A DNA stretch of 64,000 nucleotides from Bradyrhizobium sp. LLZ17. GTDB taxonomy: Bacteria > Pseudomonadota > Alphaproteobacteria > Rhizobiales > Xanthobacteraceae. Shown in pieces: positions 46,066 to 56,960 of this stretch. The stretch is taken from contig NZ_CP165734.1 in assembly GCF_041200145.1 (NCBI RefSeq), positions 3,782,001 through 3,846,000 on the forward strand, read 5' to 3'. Both the position numbers and the translations under genes were made by a program. Every line of letters starts with the position of its first letter. Position 1 is the stretch's first letter. Under the pieces are notes generated by a model. The model made no database searches. It was not told where the DNA came from and saw nothing but the letters and a program-made list of their open reading frames with translations.

Positions 46066-47490
46066 ATGTCCCTCGCGCAGCTTGCAGTATTGGACACCGG
46101 ATCGAACCGGACGATGGCCGAGCGCCTGATCGACCAGCTTGCCGACCGCATCGGCGGTCTCGGCGTCGAGCTTGCCGACATCGCCGGCAACGTCCAGGAG
46201 GTCGCAAGCCGCGTCGCGAACCAGTCGGAACGGTTCCACCACCTGCAGCAGACGGCCGAGACCATGGTCTCGGCCAATCACGACATCGCCAATGCGTCGC
46301 AGGCGGTGCAATTGACCACCTCAGCGGCGGTCGGCGAGATCGCCCAGTCGCGCAACGCCGTCGACACCGCCGTCAGCCACATCTCCGAGCTCGTCGCGGC
46401 GGTGGGGCGGATCGAGGCGCGCTTGAGCGCGGTCGGCTCGGCGCTGGCGCAGGTCGCGAAGGTGTCCGGCTCGATCGAGGCGATCGCCAAGCAAACCAAT
46501 CTGCTTGCGCTCAACGCCACCATCGAGGCGGCGCGCGCCGGCGATGCCGGCCGCGGCTTCGCGGTGGTCGCAAGCGAGGTGAAGAACCTCGCCGAAGCCA
46601 CCCGCCAGGCCACGCACCTGATCTCCGACACCGTGCGCGATCTCGACGGCCAGATCGAGGGCCTGATCGGCGAGAGCGGCGACGCCTCGCTGCGCGCCAA
46701 GACCGCGGGCGAAGGCGCCCAGCAGATCTCCGGCATCATCTCACGGGTGCAGCAGGGCTTTGCGTCCGTGGAAGCCGAGATCGACAGTGTCACGCGCGCC
46801 GCGACCTCCAACCTCGGCCATTGCGACACCGTGATCAACGAGCTCAACGAGCTCGCCAAGGGCGTCGACCTGTCGTCGCGCGATCTCAAGAACGCCGACC
46901 AGCGGGTCACGCAATTGCTCGACACCTCCGAAGGCCTGATCGCACTGATCGCCGACAGCGGCGTCGAGACCTCGGACGCGCCGCTGATACGCACGGTCGT
47001 GGATACCGCCAAACGCATCTCGGGCGAGTTCGAGGCCGCGATCGATCGCGGCGAGATCACGCTCGATCAGCTCATGGACGAATCCTATCGGGAGATCGCG
47101 GGCACCGATCCCAAGCAATATCTCACCAACTACGTCGCGTTCACCGACCGCGTGCTGCCTGCGATCCAGGACCCGATCCAGAAATCCGATCCCCGCATCG
47201 TGTTCTGCGTCGCCTGGGCGAGGCACGGCTATCTGCCGACGCACAATCCGAACTACCGCCTGCCCCAGGGCAAGGACCCGGTCTGGAACAACGCCAATTG
47301 CCGCAACCGCCGCCTGTTCACCGATCGCGCGGTGAAGAAGGTCGCGGCGAATACAAAGCCGTTCCTGCTGCAAACCTATCGGCGCGAGATGGGCGGCGGA
47401 CAGTTCGTGCTGATGAAGGATCTGTCGTCGCCGATCGTGGTCCACGGCAAGCACTGGGGCGCGTTCCGGATGGGATATCGGCAGGGCTGA
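46066..47490 (+). CDS. Soluble methyl-accepting chemotaxis protein, paralogue without PilZ part
   Basis: 474 residues, cytosolic. The coiled-coil signalling domain occupies about 15-300, with tip [20 protein letters not shown] followed by [20 protein letters not shown]. After that comes directly the same C-terminal module as in the preceding gene ([54 protein letters not shown]); the PilZ-like insert is absent. It starts 115 bases after the first gene and both face the same way, so they may be cotranscribed. No chemotaxis kinase genes lie nearby. Confidence 0.88.
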   Translation: MSLAQLAVLDTGSNRTMAERLIDQLADRIGGLGVELADIAGNVQEVASRVANQSERFHHLQQTAETMVSANHDIANASQAVQLTTSAAVGEIAQSRNAVDTAVSHISELVAAVGRIEARLSAVGSALAQVAKVSGSIEAIAKQTNLLALNATIEAARAGDAGRGFAVVASEVKNLAEATRQATHLISDTVRDLDGQIEGLIGESGDASLRAKTAGEGAQQISGIISRVQQGFASVEAEIDSVTRAATSNLGHCDTVINELNELAKGVDLSSRDLKNADQRVTQLLDTSEGLIALIADSGVETSDAPLIRTVVDTAKRISGEFEAAIDRGEITLDQLMDESYREIAGTDPKQYLTNYVAFTDRVLPAIQDPIQKSDPRIVFCVAWARHGYLPTHNPNYRLPQGKDPVWNNANCRNRRLFTDRAVKKVAANTKPFLLQTYRREMGGGQFVLMKDLSSPIVVHGKHWGAFRMGYRQG

Positions 47491-48038
47491 CAGGTCATGC
47501 GACGCCGCTGCAAGACGGCGCTCTGGTGTCGCCAAAAGAAAAAACTTTGAAAACAACCCCATGCACAGTAGCCGGGGTGCGTGGAATCAATGGCTTACGG
47601 CGGGATGAATTGGGCTTGGCTGGTTGCCATGAAGAAGGTGCGCTCCCTCCCCCGCTTCGCGCCGACCTCTCCCGCAAGCGGGCGAGGTGAGGCGAACCCG
47701 CGGCTCGACCGATACGATCAAAAGGCATTCCACGTCGCTGGTAAAGGCGTTGACCCGTCGGGCAAAACAGGCGCACGATAGCATCATCCGCAAATTGGGT
47801 AGTCGCATCGCAGCTTCGGTCGTTGGCCGAACGTCGCGCAGATCGTGCTGTAGGCCCGTCGCGTGAGTCGCGATCTGGCGCGTCATTCTCTAAGCGTCGT
47901 CCCGGCGAAGGCCGGGACCCATAGCCACAGGCGGTCGTCTGGCGAAGGCTGATTGTTTCGGGACTGGCACCATCCGCGAGCGATAGATCACGCGGTATGG
48001 GTCCCGGCCTTCGCCGGGACGACACTGAATTTGTAGAG
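47491..48038. other. Repeat-bearing intergenic space
   Basis: No gene. It contains a REP-like hairpin (CTCTCCCGCAAGCGGGCGAG type, near 47665-47690) and the 28-base inverted repeat at 47896-48023. Confidence 0.6.
47896..48023. repeat. Inverted repeat with 28-base perfect arms
   Basis: Arms at 47896-47923 and 47996-48023 are exact complements, each beginning or ending with GTCGTCCCGGCGAAGGCCGG, and each arm is itself a small hairpin. This looks like a paired REP unit; it ends 15 bases from the ymdB-like stop codon and may act as its terminator or 3' stabiliser. Confidence 0.85.
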
Positions 48039-48863
48039 CTAGCTCAACCAAAACTTCGGCGTTGCCGGCTCGAGCCGACCGCCCGCGCGCACTGGTGCGA
48101 TGCGCAGTGCGAGTCCCGTTGCATCATCCGTTTCTACCGCTACGCCGCTGAGCGTCGCAACGCCTGCGGCCGGCTCGAAGCGGCCGGATGGAATGCCCGA
48201 CGTGAACCGGCGCAGCGGTTCTTCCTTCTGCATGCCGATGATGGAATCGTAGTCGCCGGTCATGCCGGCATCGGTCATGTAGGCGGTGCCGCCACTGAGG
48301 ATCTGGTGGTCGGCGGTCGGCACATGGGTGTGGGTGCCGACCACGAGGCTGGCTCGGCCGTCGCAGAAGAAGCCGATGCCCTGCTTCTCGCTGCTGGCCT
48401 CGCAATGAAAATCGACGACGATGGCATCGGCGGCAACGCCGAGCGGGCAGGCGCCGAGCTCGCGCTCCAGCGCCGCAAAGGGATCGTCGAACGGGGTCAT
48501 GAAGACGCGGCCGAGCGCGTTGACGACGAGCGCATGCTTACCGTTCTTGGTCTCGACCAGGGCTGCGCCGCGGCCGGGCGTGCCGCGCGGATAGTTGGCC
48601 GGCCGCACCAGGCGTTCGGCGCGCTCGATGAACACCAGCGCCTCGCGCTGGTCCCAGGAATGGTTGCCGAGCGTCACCGCATCGGCGCCGGCATCGAGAA
48701 ATTCCTGATAGATCGCTTCGGTGATGCCGAAGCCTCCGGCCGAATTCTCGCCATTGACGACGACGAAATCGAGCGACCAGTCCTTGACCATGCCGGGCAG
48801 ATATTCGGCGATGGCGTTGCGCCCGCTACGGCCGACGACATCACCCACGAAGAGAATGCGCAA
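48039..48863 (-). CDS. YmdB-like metallophosphoesterase (TIGR00282 type)
   Basis: 274 residues starting MRILFVGDVVGRSGRNAIAE. The metal-binding blocks GDVVGR, VVVNGENSAGGFGIT, TLGNHSWDQ, DFHCEASSEKQ and VVGTHTHVPTAD are complete. This family hydrolyses 2',3'-cyclic nucleotides or related phosphodiesters and has been tied to cell-state decisions in other bacteria. It overlaps the 3' end of the cyclo-ligase gene upstream by 23 bases, so the two are coupled. Confidence 0.92.
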   Translation of the reverse strand: MRILFVGDVVGRSGRNAIAEYLPGMVKDWSLDFVVVNGENSAGGFGITEAIYQEFLDAGADAVTLGNHSWDQREALVFIERAERLVRPANYPRGTPGRGAALVETKNGKHALVVNALGRVFMTPFDDPFAALERELGACPLGVAADAIVVDFHCEASSEKQGIGFFCDGRASLVVGTHTHVPTADHQILSGGTAYMTDAGMTGDYDSIIGMQKEEPLRRFTSGIPSGRFEPAAGVATLSGVAVETDDATGLALRIAPVRAGGRLEPATPKFWLS

Positions 48864-49437
48864 GTTCAGAACTCCGGAAATCGAATGCGTCCGATTCCGT
48901 TAGCACATAATCCAGCGCGACGTCGTGGGATAGTGCCGGAACGGCCTCGATCTCTTGCGCCGCAAACGCAAGCCCGATGCCGACGATCTGCTTGGTCTTG
49001 CGCAGATGCGCGAAGGTGAAGTCGTAATGCCCCGCACCATAGCCGATGCGGTGGCCGAGACGGTCGAACGCCGCAAGCGGCGTCAGCATGATGTCGGGAA
49101 CAACTTCAGCGGCGGCCGGCGACGGTTCGGGAATGCCGAGCGGCCCGAGCATCAGCCGGTCGTTCGGATGCCAGATGCGGAAGACCAGCGCCTGGCCGCG
49201 CGCGGTGACGCACGGCAGCGCCAGCCGCGCGCCTTCCTCGGCGAGCTTCCGCATCAGCGGCGCCGGGTCGATCTCGCTGCGGATCGGCGAGTAGCCGGAG
49301 ACGATGCTGCCCGGCAACAGCTTGAACGGCAGCCCGCGCTTGGCGAGTTTTGCGGCGGCACTGGTGCGCTTCTTGTCGCTCAGCGCGTCGCGTTTGGCGA
49401 GCGCTTTGGCGCGGAGTTCGGCTTTGGTGTTGGACAT
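48841..49437 (-). CDS. 5-formyltetrahydrofolate cyclo-ligase
   Basis: 198 residues starting MSNTKAELRAKALAKRDALS. It makes 5,10-methenyltetrahydrofolate from 5-formyl-THF with ATP. The signature RIGYGAGHYDFTFAHLRKT (about 130-148) and LTPLAAFDRLGHRIGYG are present, with YSPIRSEIDPAPLM earlier. It lies just downstream of the 6S RNA, matching the widespread linkage of 6S RNA with this gene (ygfA) in proteobacteria. Confidence 0.93.
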   Translation of the reverse strand: MSNTKAELRAKALAKRDALSDKKRTSAAAKLAKRGLPFKLLPGSIVSGYSPIRSEIDPAPLMRKLAEEGARLALPCVTARGQALVFRIWHPNDRLMLGPLGIPEPSPAAAEVVPDIMLTPLAAFDRLGHRIGYGAGHYDFTFAHLRKTKQIVGIGLAFAAQEIEAVPALSHDVALDYVLTESDAFDFRSSELAHSLRG

Positions 49438-49455
49438 GTGCGCTCGGTCCCTTCG

Positions 49456-49556
49456 TCATCACCCGCGAAAGCGGGTGATCCAGTATTCCAGAGGCGGCGA
49501 TGATTCACACAAAGGCCGCGGCGTACTGGATGCCCCGGTCAAGCCGGGGCATGACA
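49456..49556. repeat. Dispersed repeat, copy 1 of 3
   Basis: A hairpin (ACCCGCGAAAGCGGGT), then GATCCAGTATTCCAGAG, a variable spacer, then GGCCGCGGCGTACTGGATGC. The same order recurs at 60647-60740 and 62385-62486. The CCAGTA and TACTGG parts are complementary, so the whole unit can fold. Confidence 0.85.
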
Positions 49557-49607
49557 CCTGTTGAACCGGCCGCAGTCGTTTCAACAAGGACAACCAAGCA
49601 AACAACA

Positions 49608-49771
49608 GTGCGAAGCCGCAAACGCCGTTGAAGCGCTCGATCCCGGAGTTCCCTACGAAAGTAGGTGGGCACCATATGTCCGGGCCCACGGGCCCGGCCA
49701 GGGACAGTTCCCTAAAGGATCGATAAGGCCCCGGGGATATATGGCTCCGGACGCGCGTCGCAGCCTCGCCT
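49608..49771 (-). ncRNA. ssrS: 6S RNA
   Basis: It lies between zapA and the cyclo-ligase gene, the standard alphaproteobacterial place for 6S RNA. On the minus strand the ends can pair as a closing stem (GCGAGGCTGC at the 5' side with GCGGCTTCGC at the 3' side). Inside are the typical pieces: CCATATATCCCCGGGGCC, an open central region, GGCCGGGCCCGTGGGCCCGG as the upper hairpin, and GGTGCCCACCTACTTTCGT then GGGAACTCCGGGATCGAG. 6S RNA binds sigma-70 RNA polymerase as a promoter mimic. Ends are approximate. Confidence 0.85.
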
Positions 49772-49825
49772 CCGCAATGTAACAACGATACTGACGAATC
49801 GCCAGCCCGGCTTGCAGTTGCCGCT

Positions 49826-49943
49826 CACCTCTCCCGCTTGCGGGAGAGGTCGGCGCGGAGCGCCGGGTGAGGGTTCTCTCCTCGTTGGGAGTCTCTCTGC
49901 GGAAACACCCTCTCCCCAACCCTCCCCCGCAGGCGGGGGAGGG
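49826..49943. repeat. REP-like pair of hairpins
   Basis: ACCTCTCCCGC/GCGGGAGAGGT (49827-49850) and CCCTCCCCCGC/GCGGGGGAGGG (49920-49943), each with a 2-base loop, separated by a GGGTGAGGGTTCTCTCC spacer. It lies in the zapA-6S RNA gap. Confidence 0.85.
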
Positions 49944-49981
49944 AGCGCACCAGCTTCGAGGCAACTATCGGGGCTCTTCCC

Positions 49982-50365
49982 TTACCCGATCGCAATCCCG
50001 TTGCCGACGGTGCGGTTCAGGACCTGGGTCGACTTCTCGATGCGTTCGGCTGCGGCGTTCAGTGCATTCACCACCGCGGTCTGGGTCATGCGGGCGCGCT
50101 CGACGGCGGCATTGCGGAAATCCCGCAATTCGCCCAGCTCCTGCTCCATGGTGCGGATGCGGTTGCCGGCGTCCATCAGCTCGTCGCAGACCGTCAGTGC
50201 CGCCATCACGGTGAGCCGTGCATCGCCGATCTCGCCGAATTTTCCGCGCAGCGACTGGATGCGCGTCTCCAGGCTGTCGGCGAGCTTCAGCAGCCGCACC
50301 TCCTCGCCCTCTTCGCAGGCCATGCGATATTGCCGGCCATTGATGGTGACGTTGATGTGGCTCAT
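49982..50365 (-). CDS. zapA: Cell division protein ZapA
   Basis: 127 residues starting MSHINVTINGRQYRMACEEG. The N-terminal globular part is followed by a long coiled-coil helix (LADSLETRIQSL, ALTVCDELMDAGNRIRTMEQ). ZapA binds FtsZ and bundles its filaments at the division ring. It overlaps the upstream DUF4164-like gene by 4 bases (ATGA). Confidence 0.93.
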   Translation of the reverse strand: MSHINVTINGRQYRMACEEGEEVRLLKLADSLETRIQSLRGKFGEIGDARLTVMAALTVCDELMDAGNRIRTMEQELGELRDFRNAAVERARMTQTAVVNALNAAAERIEKSTQVLNRTVGNGIAIG

Positions 50366-50682
50366 CCGTCCTCTCCGGTATCGAGTACCGAGCGTATCGT
50401 GACGATCGCGGAATCCAGCCGATCGGAGATCTCGCGATTGGTGCGCTCGAGCTTGCGCGCCTTCACGAGTGCGCCGTCGAGCTCGTCGGCAAGACGCGAG
50501 CGATCCGCGCCCAGCGCCTGGATCCGCGTCGCGAGTTCGTTCTCGTCACGATCGGCATCGCGCCGCCGCTCGACAGCGCTTTCGAGCGAGTCGAGCGCCG
50601 CCATGAGCCTGCGGGTCGCGATCTCGATCTCGACGGCGGACGACTCCGTCATGGCAGAGCTGTTGGAAACGCGATCGTTCAT
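50362..50682 (-). CDS. DUF4164-like coiled-coil protein
   Basis: 106 residues from the ATG at 50682 (MNDRVSNSSAMTESSAVEIE). It is almost entirely coiled coil (EIATRRLMAALDSLESAVER, RIQALGADRSRLADELDGAL, LVKARKLERTNREISDRLDS). Proteins of this kind are regularly encoded just upstream of zapA in rhizobia and relatives; a partner role with ZapA at the division site is inferred from this. The 4-base overlap with zapA supports coupling. Confidence 0.8.
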   Translation of the reverse strand: MNDRVSNSSAMTESSAVEIEIATRRLMAALDSLESAVERRRDADRDENELATRIQALGADRSRLADELDGALVKARKLERTNREISDRLDSAIVTIRSVLDTGEDG

Positions 50683-51068
50683 GCAGTCAGCGGCGGACCT
50701 GTGGCCTTGCCCAATGGGCGTTCCTGGGGCTTGCCGCCCGGCAAAAGACTCGGTTCGGCAAGCGGTTAGAACCAGAAATTTACGTGGCAAGCTAGCCGAG
50801 CGCAACGCCGCCGCGAAACTATGCACTGATCAATCGGGATTGAGATCCGCCCCGGCCGAGCAGTTCCTTCCTGAGCGTCTCTGGCCGGAAAACCTGCCTC
50901 CCATTTTTCGGATCATCCCGCAGGCAACTTTTACGGCCAAACCGGAGTTTGATTGCCTTGGCCTGCCGGAACCGAGATGCTATTCCAGCCGCGCCCCCAG
51001 CGGCCGAAAGGCTCCTTCCGGCGCGGCGAATACTGCCACAAGCGCCTCATTTCAGACGGATTTCAGAC
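50683..51068. other. Divergent promoter space between the zapA unit and tkt
   Basis: About 390 bases between the divergent DUF4164-like gene and tkt. It should hold both promoters; I could not define a site with confidence. Confidence 0.4.
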
Positions 51069-53051
51069 ATGACGCAGGTCGACCACAACCGTATGGCCAA
51101 CGCGATCCGCGGCCTCGCGATGGACGCCGTGGAGAAGGCGAAATCGGGCCATCCGGGCCTGCCGATGGGCGCCGCCGACATGGCCACCGTGCTGTTCACG
51201 CAATTCCTGAAATTCGACATCGCCGCAACCGACTGGCCCGACCGCGACCGCTTCGTGCTCTCCGCCGGCCACGGCTCGATGCTGCTCTATGCGCTGCTGT
51301 ATCTCACCGGCAGCTCCGAGATGACGATCGACCAGCTCAAGAACTTCCGGCAGCTGGGATCGTTGACGCCCGGGCATCCCGAGCACGGCCACACCAAGGG
51401 CATCGAGACCACCACCGGCCCACTCGGCCAGGGCATCTCGACTGCGGTCGGTATGGCGCTGGCCGAAAAGATGCTCGCGGCCGAGTTCGGCAAAAAGATC
51501 GTCGATCATCATACCTATGTGATTGCGTCCGACGGCGACCTGATGGAAGGCGTCTCGCAGGAAGCGATCGCGATGGCCGGGCACTGGAAGCTCAACAAGA
51601 TGATCGTGCTGTACGACGACAACGGCATCTCGATCGACGGCCCGACCTCGATTTCCGATTCGGTCGACCAGGTGAAGCGCTTCAAGGCGTGCGGCTGGGC
51701 CGCCGAGAAGATCGACGGCCACGACCAGGCCGCGATCGCAGCCGCGCTCACCCGCGCGCAAAAATCCAGCAAGCCGACGCTGATCGCCTGCCGCACCACC
51801 ATCGGCTTCGGCGCGCCGCACAAGGCCGGCACCGCGAAGGCGCATGGCGAGGCGCTCGGCGCCGACGAGCTCAAGGCGGCCAAGGAAAATCTCGGCATTT
51901 CGCTCGAGCCGTTCTCGGTGCCGGACGACGTGCTCAAAGCGTGGCGCGCGGCAGGCAGCCGCGGCGCATCGGCACGGCAGGAATGGGAAGCAAGGCTCGG
52001 TGAGCTCGGCAGCCGCAAGCGCGCCGAGTTCGAGCGACGCTTGCGCCATGAGCGTCCGGCCGCGCTCGCGAAGGCATTCAAAGCCTACAAGAAGGAGCTT
52101 CTGGAAAAGCCGATGAATGCGGCGACCCGCAAATCCTCGGAAGCGGTGATCGAAGTTATTGCCGGCGCCATGCCGATGGAATTCCTCGCAGGCTCGGCCG
52201 ACCTCACCGGCTCCAACAACAACAAGGCTAAGTCGGCGACCGCGTTCTCCGCCAAGACGCCGAAAGGCCGCTTCATCCATTACGGCATTCGCGAGCACGG
52301 CATGTGTGCCGCGATGAACGGCATCTTCCTGCACGGCGGCTTCGCGCCGAACGGCGCCACCTTCCTGGTGTTCACGGACTACGCGCGGCCGGCGATGCGT
52401 CTTGCCGCGCTGATGGGCGCCGGCGTGGTCTATGTGATGACCCACGATTCCATCGGCCTCGGCGAAGACGGTCCGACCCATCAGCCGGTCGAGCACCTCT
52501 CCGCGCTTCGGGCGATTCCCAACATGCGCGTGTTCCGCCCCTGCGATTCCGTCGAGGTTGCCGAGTGCTGGGAATTGGCCCTCAACCGTATCGACGGGCC
52601 GACCGTGCTGGCGCTGACGCGGCAGAACCTGCCACAACTGCGCACCAGCACAAATGAGAATCCCTGCCAGTACGGCGCTTACGAGCTGGTCGCCGCGCAA
52701 GGCGAAGCCAAGGCAACGCTGTTCGCCTCGGGCTCCGAAGTCGAGATGGCGTTGGCCGCCCAGAAGCAGCTTGGCGAGCGCGGCATTCCGACACGGGTGG
52801 TCTCGGTGCCGTCCCTCGAACTGCTGCTAGCGCAACCAAAGGAACGCCGTGACGAGATCATCGGCAAGGCGCCGATCAAGGTCGCGATCGAGGCCGCCGT
52901 GCGCTGGGGTTGGGACGCCGTGATCGGCCAGGAGGGCGAATTCATCGGCATGCACTCGTTCGGCGCCAGCGCGCCGCTGAACAAGATATTCCAGCACTTT
53001 GGCATTACCGCCGAGGCCGCGGTTAACGCCGTCGTGAAACGCCTTTCCTGA
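51069..53051 (+). CDS. tkt: Transketolase
   Basis: 660 residues from the ATG at 51069 ([20 protein letters not shown]); the frame is open further upstream but that part is unlike the family. The thiamine-diphosphate motif is GDGDLMEG-type ([20 protein letters not shown] through [11 protein letters not shown]), with [16 protein letters not shown] at the start and the pyrimidine-binding [19 protein letters not shown] followed by [19 protein letters not shown]. It transfers two-carbon units in the pentose phosphate and Calvin cycles. It heads the series tkt-gap-pgk-fba on the same strand. Confidence 0.97.
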   Translation: MTQVDHNRMANAIRGLAMDAVEKAKSGHPGLPMGAADMATVLFTQFLKFDIAATDWPDRDRFVLSAGHGSMLLYALLYLTGSSEMTIDQLKNFRQLGSLTPGHPEHGHTKGIETTTGPLGQGISTAVGMALAEKMLAAEFGKKIVDHHTYVIASDGDLMEGVSQEAIAMAGHWKLNKMIVLYDDNGISIDGPTSISDSVDQVKRFKACGWAAEKIDGHDQAAIAAALTRAQKSSKPTLIACRTTIGFGAPHKAGTAKAHGEALGADELKAAKENLGISLEPFSVPDDVLKAWRAAGSRGASARQEWEARLGELGSRKRAEFERRLRHERPAALAKAFKAYKKELLEKPMNAATRKSSEAVIEVIAGAMPMEFLAGSADLTGSNNNKAKSATAFSAKTPKGRFIHYGIREHGMCAAMNGIFLHGGFAPNGATFLVFTDYARPAMRLAALMGAGVVYVMTHDSIGLGEDGPTHQPVEHLSALRAIPNMRVFRPCDSVEVAECWELALNRIDGPTVLALTRQNLPQLRTSTNENPCQYGAYELVAAQGEAKATLFASGSEVEMALAAQKQLGERGIPTRVVSVPSLELLLAQPKERRDEIIGKAPIKVAIEAAVRWGWDAVIGQEGEFIGMHSFGASAPLNKIFQHFGITAEAAVNAVVKRLS

Positions 53052-53197
53052 GAGTTGAGATTGCCGGAAAAAAGGACTACCTAACTTCCCATATGATCAC
53101 GCCCCGCCCGGCCGAACCGGGCGTCCGCCCTGAAAAACCCTCGCAGGCGCGCTAGCGCGTTGTGCGGGATGACAACGGTCATTGAAGGAGACGAAAC

Positions 53198-54205
<1,008 letters not shown>

Positions 54206-54221
54206 CTGCGCAGTTGTTTCG

Positions 54222-54299
54222 TCATTCCGGGATGGTCCGAAGGACCAGACCCAGGATCTCGAGATCCGGGTTCGCGCTGCGCGCGCCCCGGAGTGACCT
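54222..54299. repeat. Palindromic dispersed-type repeat in the gap-pgk space
   Basis: A string of three small palindromes: GGTCCGAAGGACC, GGATCTCGAGATCC, and CGCGCTGCGCGCG, bracketed by ATTCCGGGATG at the start and CCCCGGAGTGAC at the end. It fills most of the space between gap and pgk and may modulate the mRNA between them. Confidence 0.75.
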
Positions 54300-54329
54300 T
54301 CTAAAGGCCCGGGACAAGAGAGCCCAGAG

Positions 54330-55526
54330 ATGACCAACAAATTCCGCACCCTCGACGACGTCGACGTGAAGGGCAAGCGCGTGCTGTTGCGCGTCGATCT
54401 CAACGTGCCCATGGAGAACGGGCGCGTCAGCGACGCAACCCGGCTCGAGCGCGTCGCGCCGACCATCAGCGAAATCTCGGACAAGGGCGGCAAGGTCATC
54501 CTGCTGGCGCATTTCGGCCGGCCCAAGGGCCGCGACGCCAAGGACTCGCTCAAGCCGGTCGCCGAGGCGCTGGCGAAGGTGGTGAACAAGCCGGTCGCCT
54601 TCGCCGACGATTGCATCGGCGAGCCCGCCGCCAAAGCCGTTTCCGGCTTAAACAACGGCGATATCCTTTGTCTGGAAAACACCCGTTTCCACAAAGAGGA
54701 AGAGAAGAACGATCCGGCTTTCGTCGCGGAGCTCGCCAAGCTGGGCGACATCTGGGTCAATGACGCTTTCTCGGCCGCGCACCGCGCCCACGCCTCGACC
54801 GAAGGCCTCGGCCACAAGCTGCCGGCCTATGCCGGCCGCACCATGCAGGCCGAGCTCGTCGCGCTGGAGAAGGCGCTGGGGTCACCGACCAAGCCGGTGA
54901 TCGCGATCATCGGCGGCGCCAAGGTCTCGACCAAGATCGACCTGCTCGAAAACCTCGTGACCAAGGTCGACGCGCTGGTGATCGGCGGCGGCATGGCCAA
55001 CACCTTCCTGCACGCCCAGGGCGTCGGCATCGGCAAGTCACTGGCCGAGAAGGATCTCGCCGCCACCGCGCTGCGCATCATGGAGAAGGCCGAGGCCGCC
55101 AACTGCGCCATCATCCTGCCGGTGGACGCCACCGTGGCCTATCATTTCGCAGCCAACGCGCCGTCGCATGCTTACGGGCTCGATGCGATCCCGGCCGACG
55201 GCATGATCCTCGACGTCGGCCCGCAATCGGTCGTGCGCATCCATGCCGCGATCGACGATGCCGCCACGCTGGTCTGGAATGGCCCGCTCGGGGCCTTCGA
55301 GATGCAGCCGTTCGACCGCGGCACGGTAGCCGCCGCCAAGCATGCCGCCGAGCGCACCAAGGCGAAGAAGCTGGTGTCGATCGCGGGCGGCGGCGACACG
55401 GTCGCGGCGCTGAACCAGGCCCATGTGGCCGGGCAATTCACCTATGTCTCGACCGCCGGTGGCGCATTTCTTGAATGGATGGAGGGCAAGCCCCTGCCCG
55501 GCGTCGAGGTCTTGCGCGTCAAGTAA
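54330..55526 (+). CDS. pgk: Phosphoglycerate kinase
   Basis: 398 residues. [18 protein letters not shown] is the conserved start, [12 protein letters not shown] the substrate loop, [20 protein letters not shown] the hinge region, and [16 protein letters not shown] the nucleotide-binding end. It interconverts 1,3-bisphosphoglycerate and 3-phosphoglycerate with ATP. It lies between gap and the class II aldolase gene, all on the plus strand. Confidence 0.97.
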   Translation: MTNKFRTLDDVDVKGKRVLLRVDLNVPMENGRVSDATRLERVAPTISEISDKGGKVILLAHFGRPKGRDAKDSLKPVAEALAKVVNKPVAFADDCIGEPAAKAVSGLNNGDILCLENTRFHKEEEKNDPAFVAELAKLGDIWVNDAFSAAHRAHASTEGLGHKLPAYAGRTMQAELVALEKALGSPTKPVIAIIGGAKVSTKIDLLENLVTKVDALVIGGGMANTFLHAQGVGIGKSLAEKDLAATALRIMEKAEAANCAIILPVDATVAYHFAANAPSHAYGLDAIPADGMILDVGPQSVVRIHAAIDDAATLVWNGPLGAFEMQPFDRGTVAAAKHAAERTKAKKLVSIAGGGDTVAALNQAHVAGQFTYVSTAGGAFLEWMEGKPLPGVEVLRVK

Positions 55527-55577
55527 ATAGCGGCCTTTTAAGTCAGCCTTGCAGGCCCAAACGGGAGAAAGATACAG

Positions 55578-56645
55578 ATGGCTCGGATCACGTTGCGTCA
55601 ATTGCTCGATCATGCGGCGGAACACGATTACGGCGTACCGGCCTTCAACATCAACAACATGGAGCAGGCGCTGGCGATCATGGACGCCGCCAACCAGGTC
55701 GACGCGCCCGTCATCATCCAGGCCTCGCGCGGCGCGCGCTCCTACGCCAACGACGTCATGCTCAAGCACATGATGGACGCGGTGACCGAGATCTATCCGC
55801 ACATCCCGGTCTGCGTGCATCTCGACCACGGCAATGAGCCCGCGACCTGCATGACCGCGATCCAGGCCGGCTTCACCTCGGTCATGATGGACGGCTCACT
55901 CAAGGCCGACGGCAAGACCCCCGGCGACTGGAGCTACAATGTCGGCGTCACCAAGACCGTGACCGACATGGCCCATCTCGGCGGCATCTCCGTCGAGGGC
56001 GAGCTCGGCGTGCTCGGCTCGCTCGAGACCGGCATGGGCGACAAGGAAGACGGCCACGGCGCCGAGGGCAAGCTCAGCCACGACCAGCTCCTGACCAATC
56101 CGGACGAAGCCGTGAAGTTCGTCCAGGAGACCAGGGTCGACGCGCTCGCGATCGCGATGGGCACCTCCCACGGCGCCTACAAGTTCACCCGCAAGCCGGA
56201 CGGCGACATCCTCGCCATGAACGTGATCGAGGAGATCCATCGCAAGCTGCCGAACACGCATCTGGTGATGCACGGCTCCTCGTCGGTGCCGCAGGACCTT
56301 CAGGACATCATCAATGCCAACGGCGGCAAGATGAAGCCGACCTGGGGCGTGCCGGTATCCGAGATCCAGCGCGGCATCAAGCACGGCGTGCGCAAGATTA
56401 ACATCGACACCGACAACCGCATGGCGATGACCGGCCAGATCCGCAAGGTGCTGAAGGACAATCCGGAAGAGTTCGATCCGCGCAAGTACCTGAAGCCGGC
56501 GATGGAGGCGATGGTCAAGCTGTGCAAGCAGCGGCTGCAGGAGTTCAACACCGCGGGCCAGGCCGCCAAGTTCAAGAAGGTGCTGACCCCCGCCGACATG
56601 GCCAAGCGCTACGCCAAAGGCGAGCTCGACCCCCGGGTTGCGTAG
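55578..56645 (+). CDS. fba: Class II fructose-bisphosphate aldolase (CbbA type)
   Basis: 355 residues. The zinc-binding [12 protein letters not shown] (about residue 81) is typical, with [20 protein letters not shown] and [15 protein letters not shown] and [13 protein letters not shown]. It cleaves fructose-1,6- and sedoheptulose-1,7-bisphosphate. The length and Calvin-cycle-like sequence suggest the CbbA subtype. It is 51 bases after pgk; ACGGGAGAAAG lies before the ATG. Confidence 0.96.
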   Translation: MARITLRQLLDHAAEHDYGVPAFNINNMEQALAIMDAANQVDAPVIIQASRGARSYANDVMLKHMMDAVTEIYPHIPVCVHLDHGNEPATCMTAIQAGFTSVMMDGSLKADGKTPGDWSYNVGVTKTVTDMAHLGGISVEGELGVLGSLETGMGDKEDGHGAEGKLSHDQLLTNPDEAVKFVQETRVDALAIAMGTSHGAYKFTRKPDGDILAMNVIEEIHRKLPNTHLVMHGSSSVPQDLQDIINANGGKMKPTWGVPVSEIQRGIKHGVRKINIDTDNRMAMTGQIRKVLKDNPEEFDPRKYLKPAMEAMVKLCKQRLQEFNTAGQAAKFKKVLTPADMAKRYAKGELDPRVA

Positions 56646-56685
56646 CGATCGCGCGTGGTGGCGTAAGGCCGGGACGCTCTATCGT

Positions 56686-56830
56686 CTCCCTCGCCCCGCT
56701 CTTCGCGGGGAGAGGGTGGGGTGAGGGCTCTCTCCGCGAGTTGTGCCCTGTCGATGGACCTGTACCCCCTCACCCGGATTTTACGCGACGCGCAAAATCC
56801 GACCTCTCCCGCAAGCGGGGCGAGGTGAAG
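56686..56830. repeat. REP-like repeat between the two aldolase genes
   Basis: It contains CCCCGCTCTTCGCGGGG, GGGGTGAGGGCTCTCTCCGC, a hairpin built on GGATTTT/AAAATCC, and CTCTCCCGCAAGCGGGGCGAG. The same family as at 49826-49943 and near 47665. It fills most of the 315-base gap between the aldolases and may separate their transcripts. Confidence 0.8.
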
Positions 56831-56960
56831 GGTCGCCCAGCCCGCTCCTTTTCGCCACAACTGACCTCCCCCTGCCCTGCGACCAACGTTAACTCGGCAA
56901 TTGCCCGAGAACGGTCTATTTTCACAGGCAAGGGCAGAATCGTTTTGGGAGGACATCTCG

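Noticed and set aside
51063..52700. 545-codon minus-strand frame opposite tkt
   Set aside because: Antisense shadow in GC-rich coding DNA; no family resemblance.
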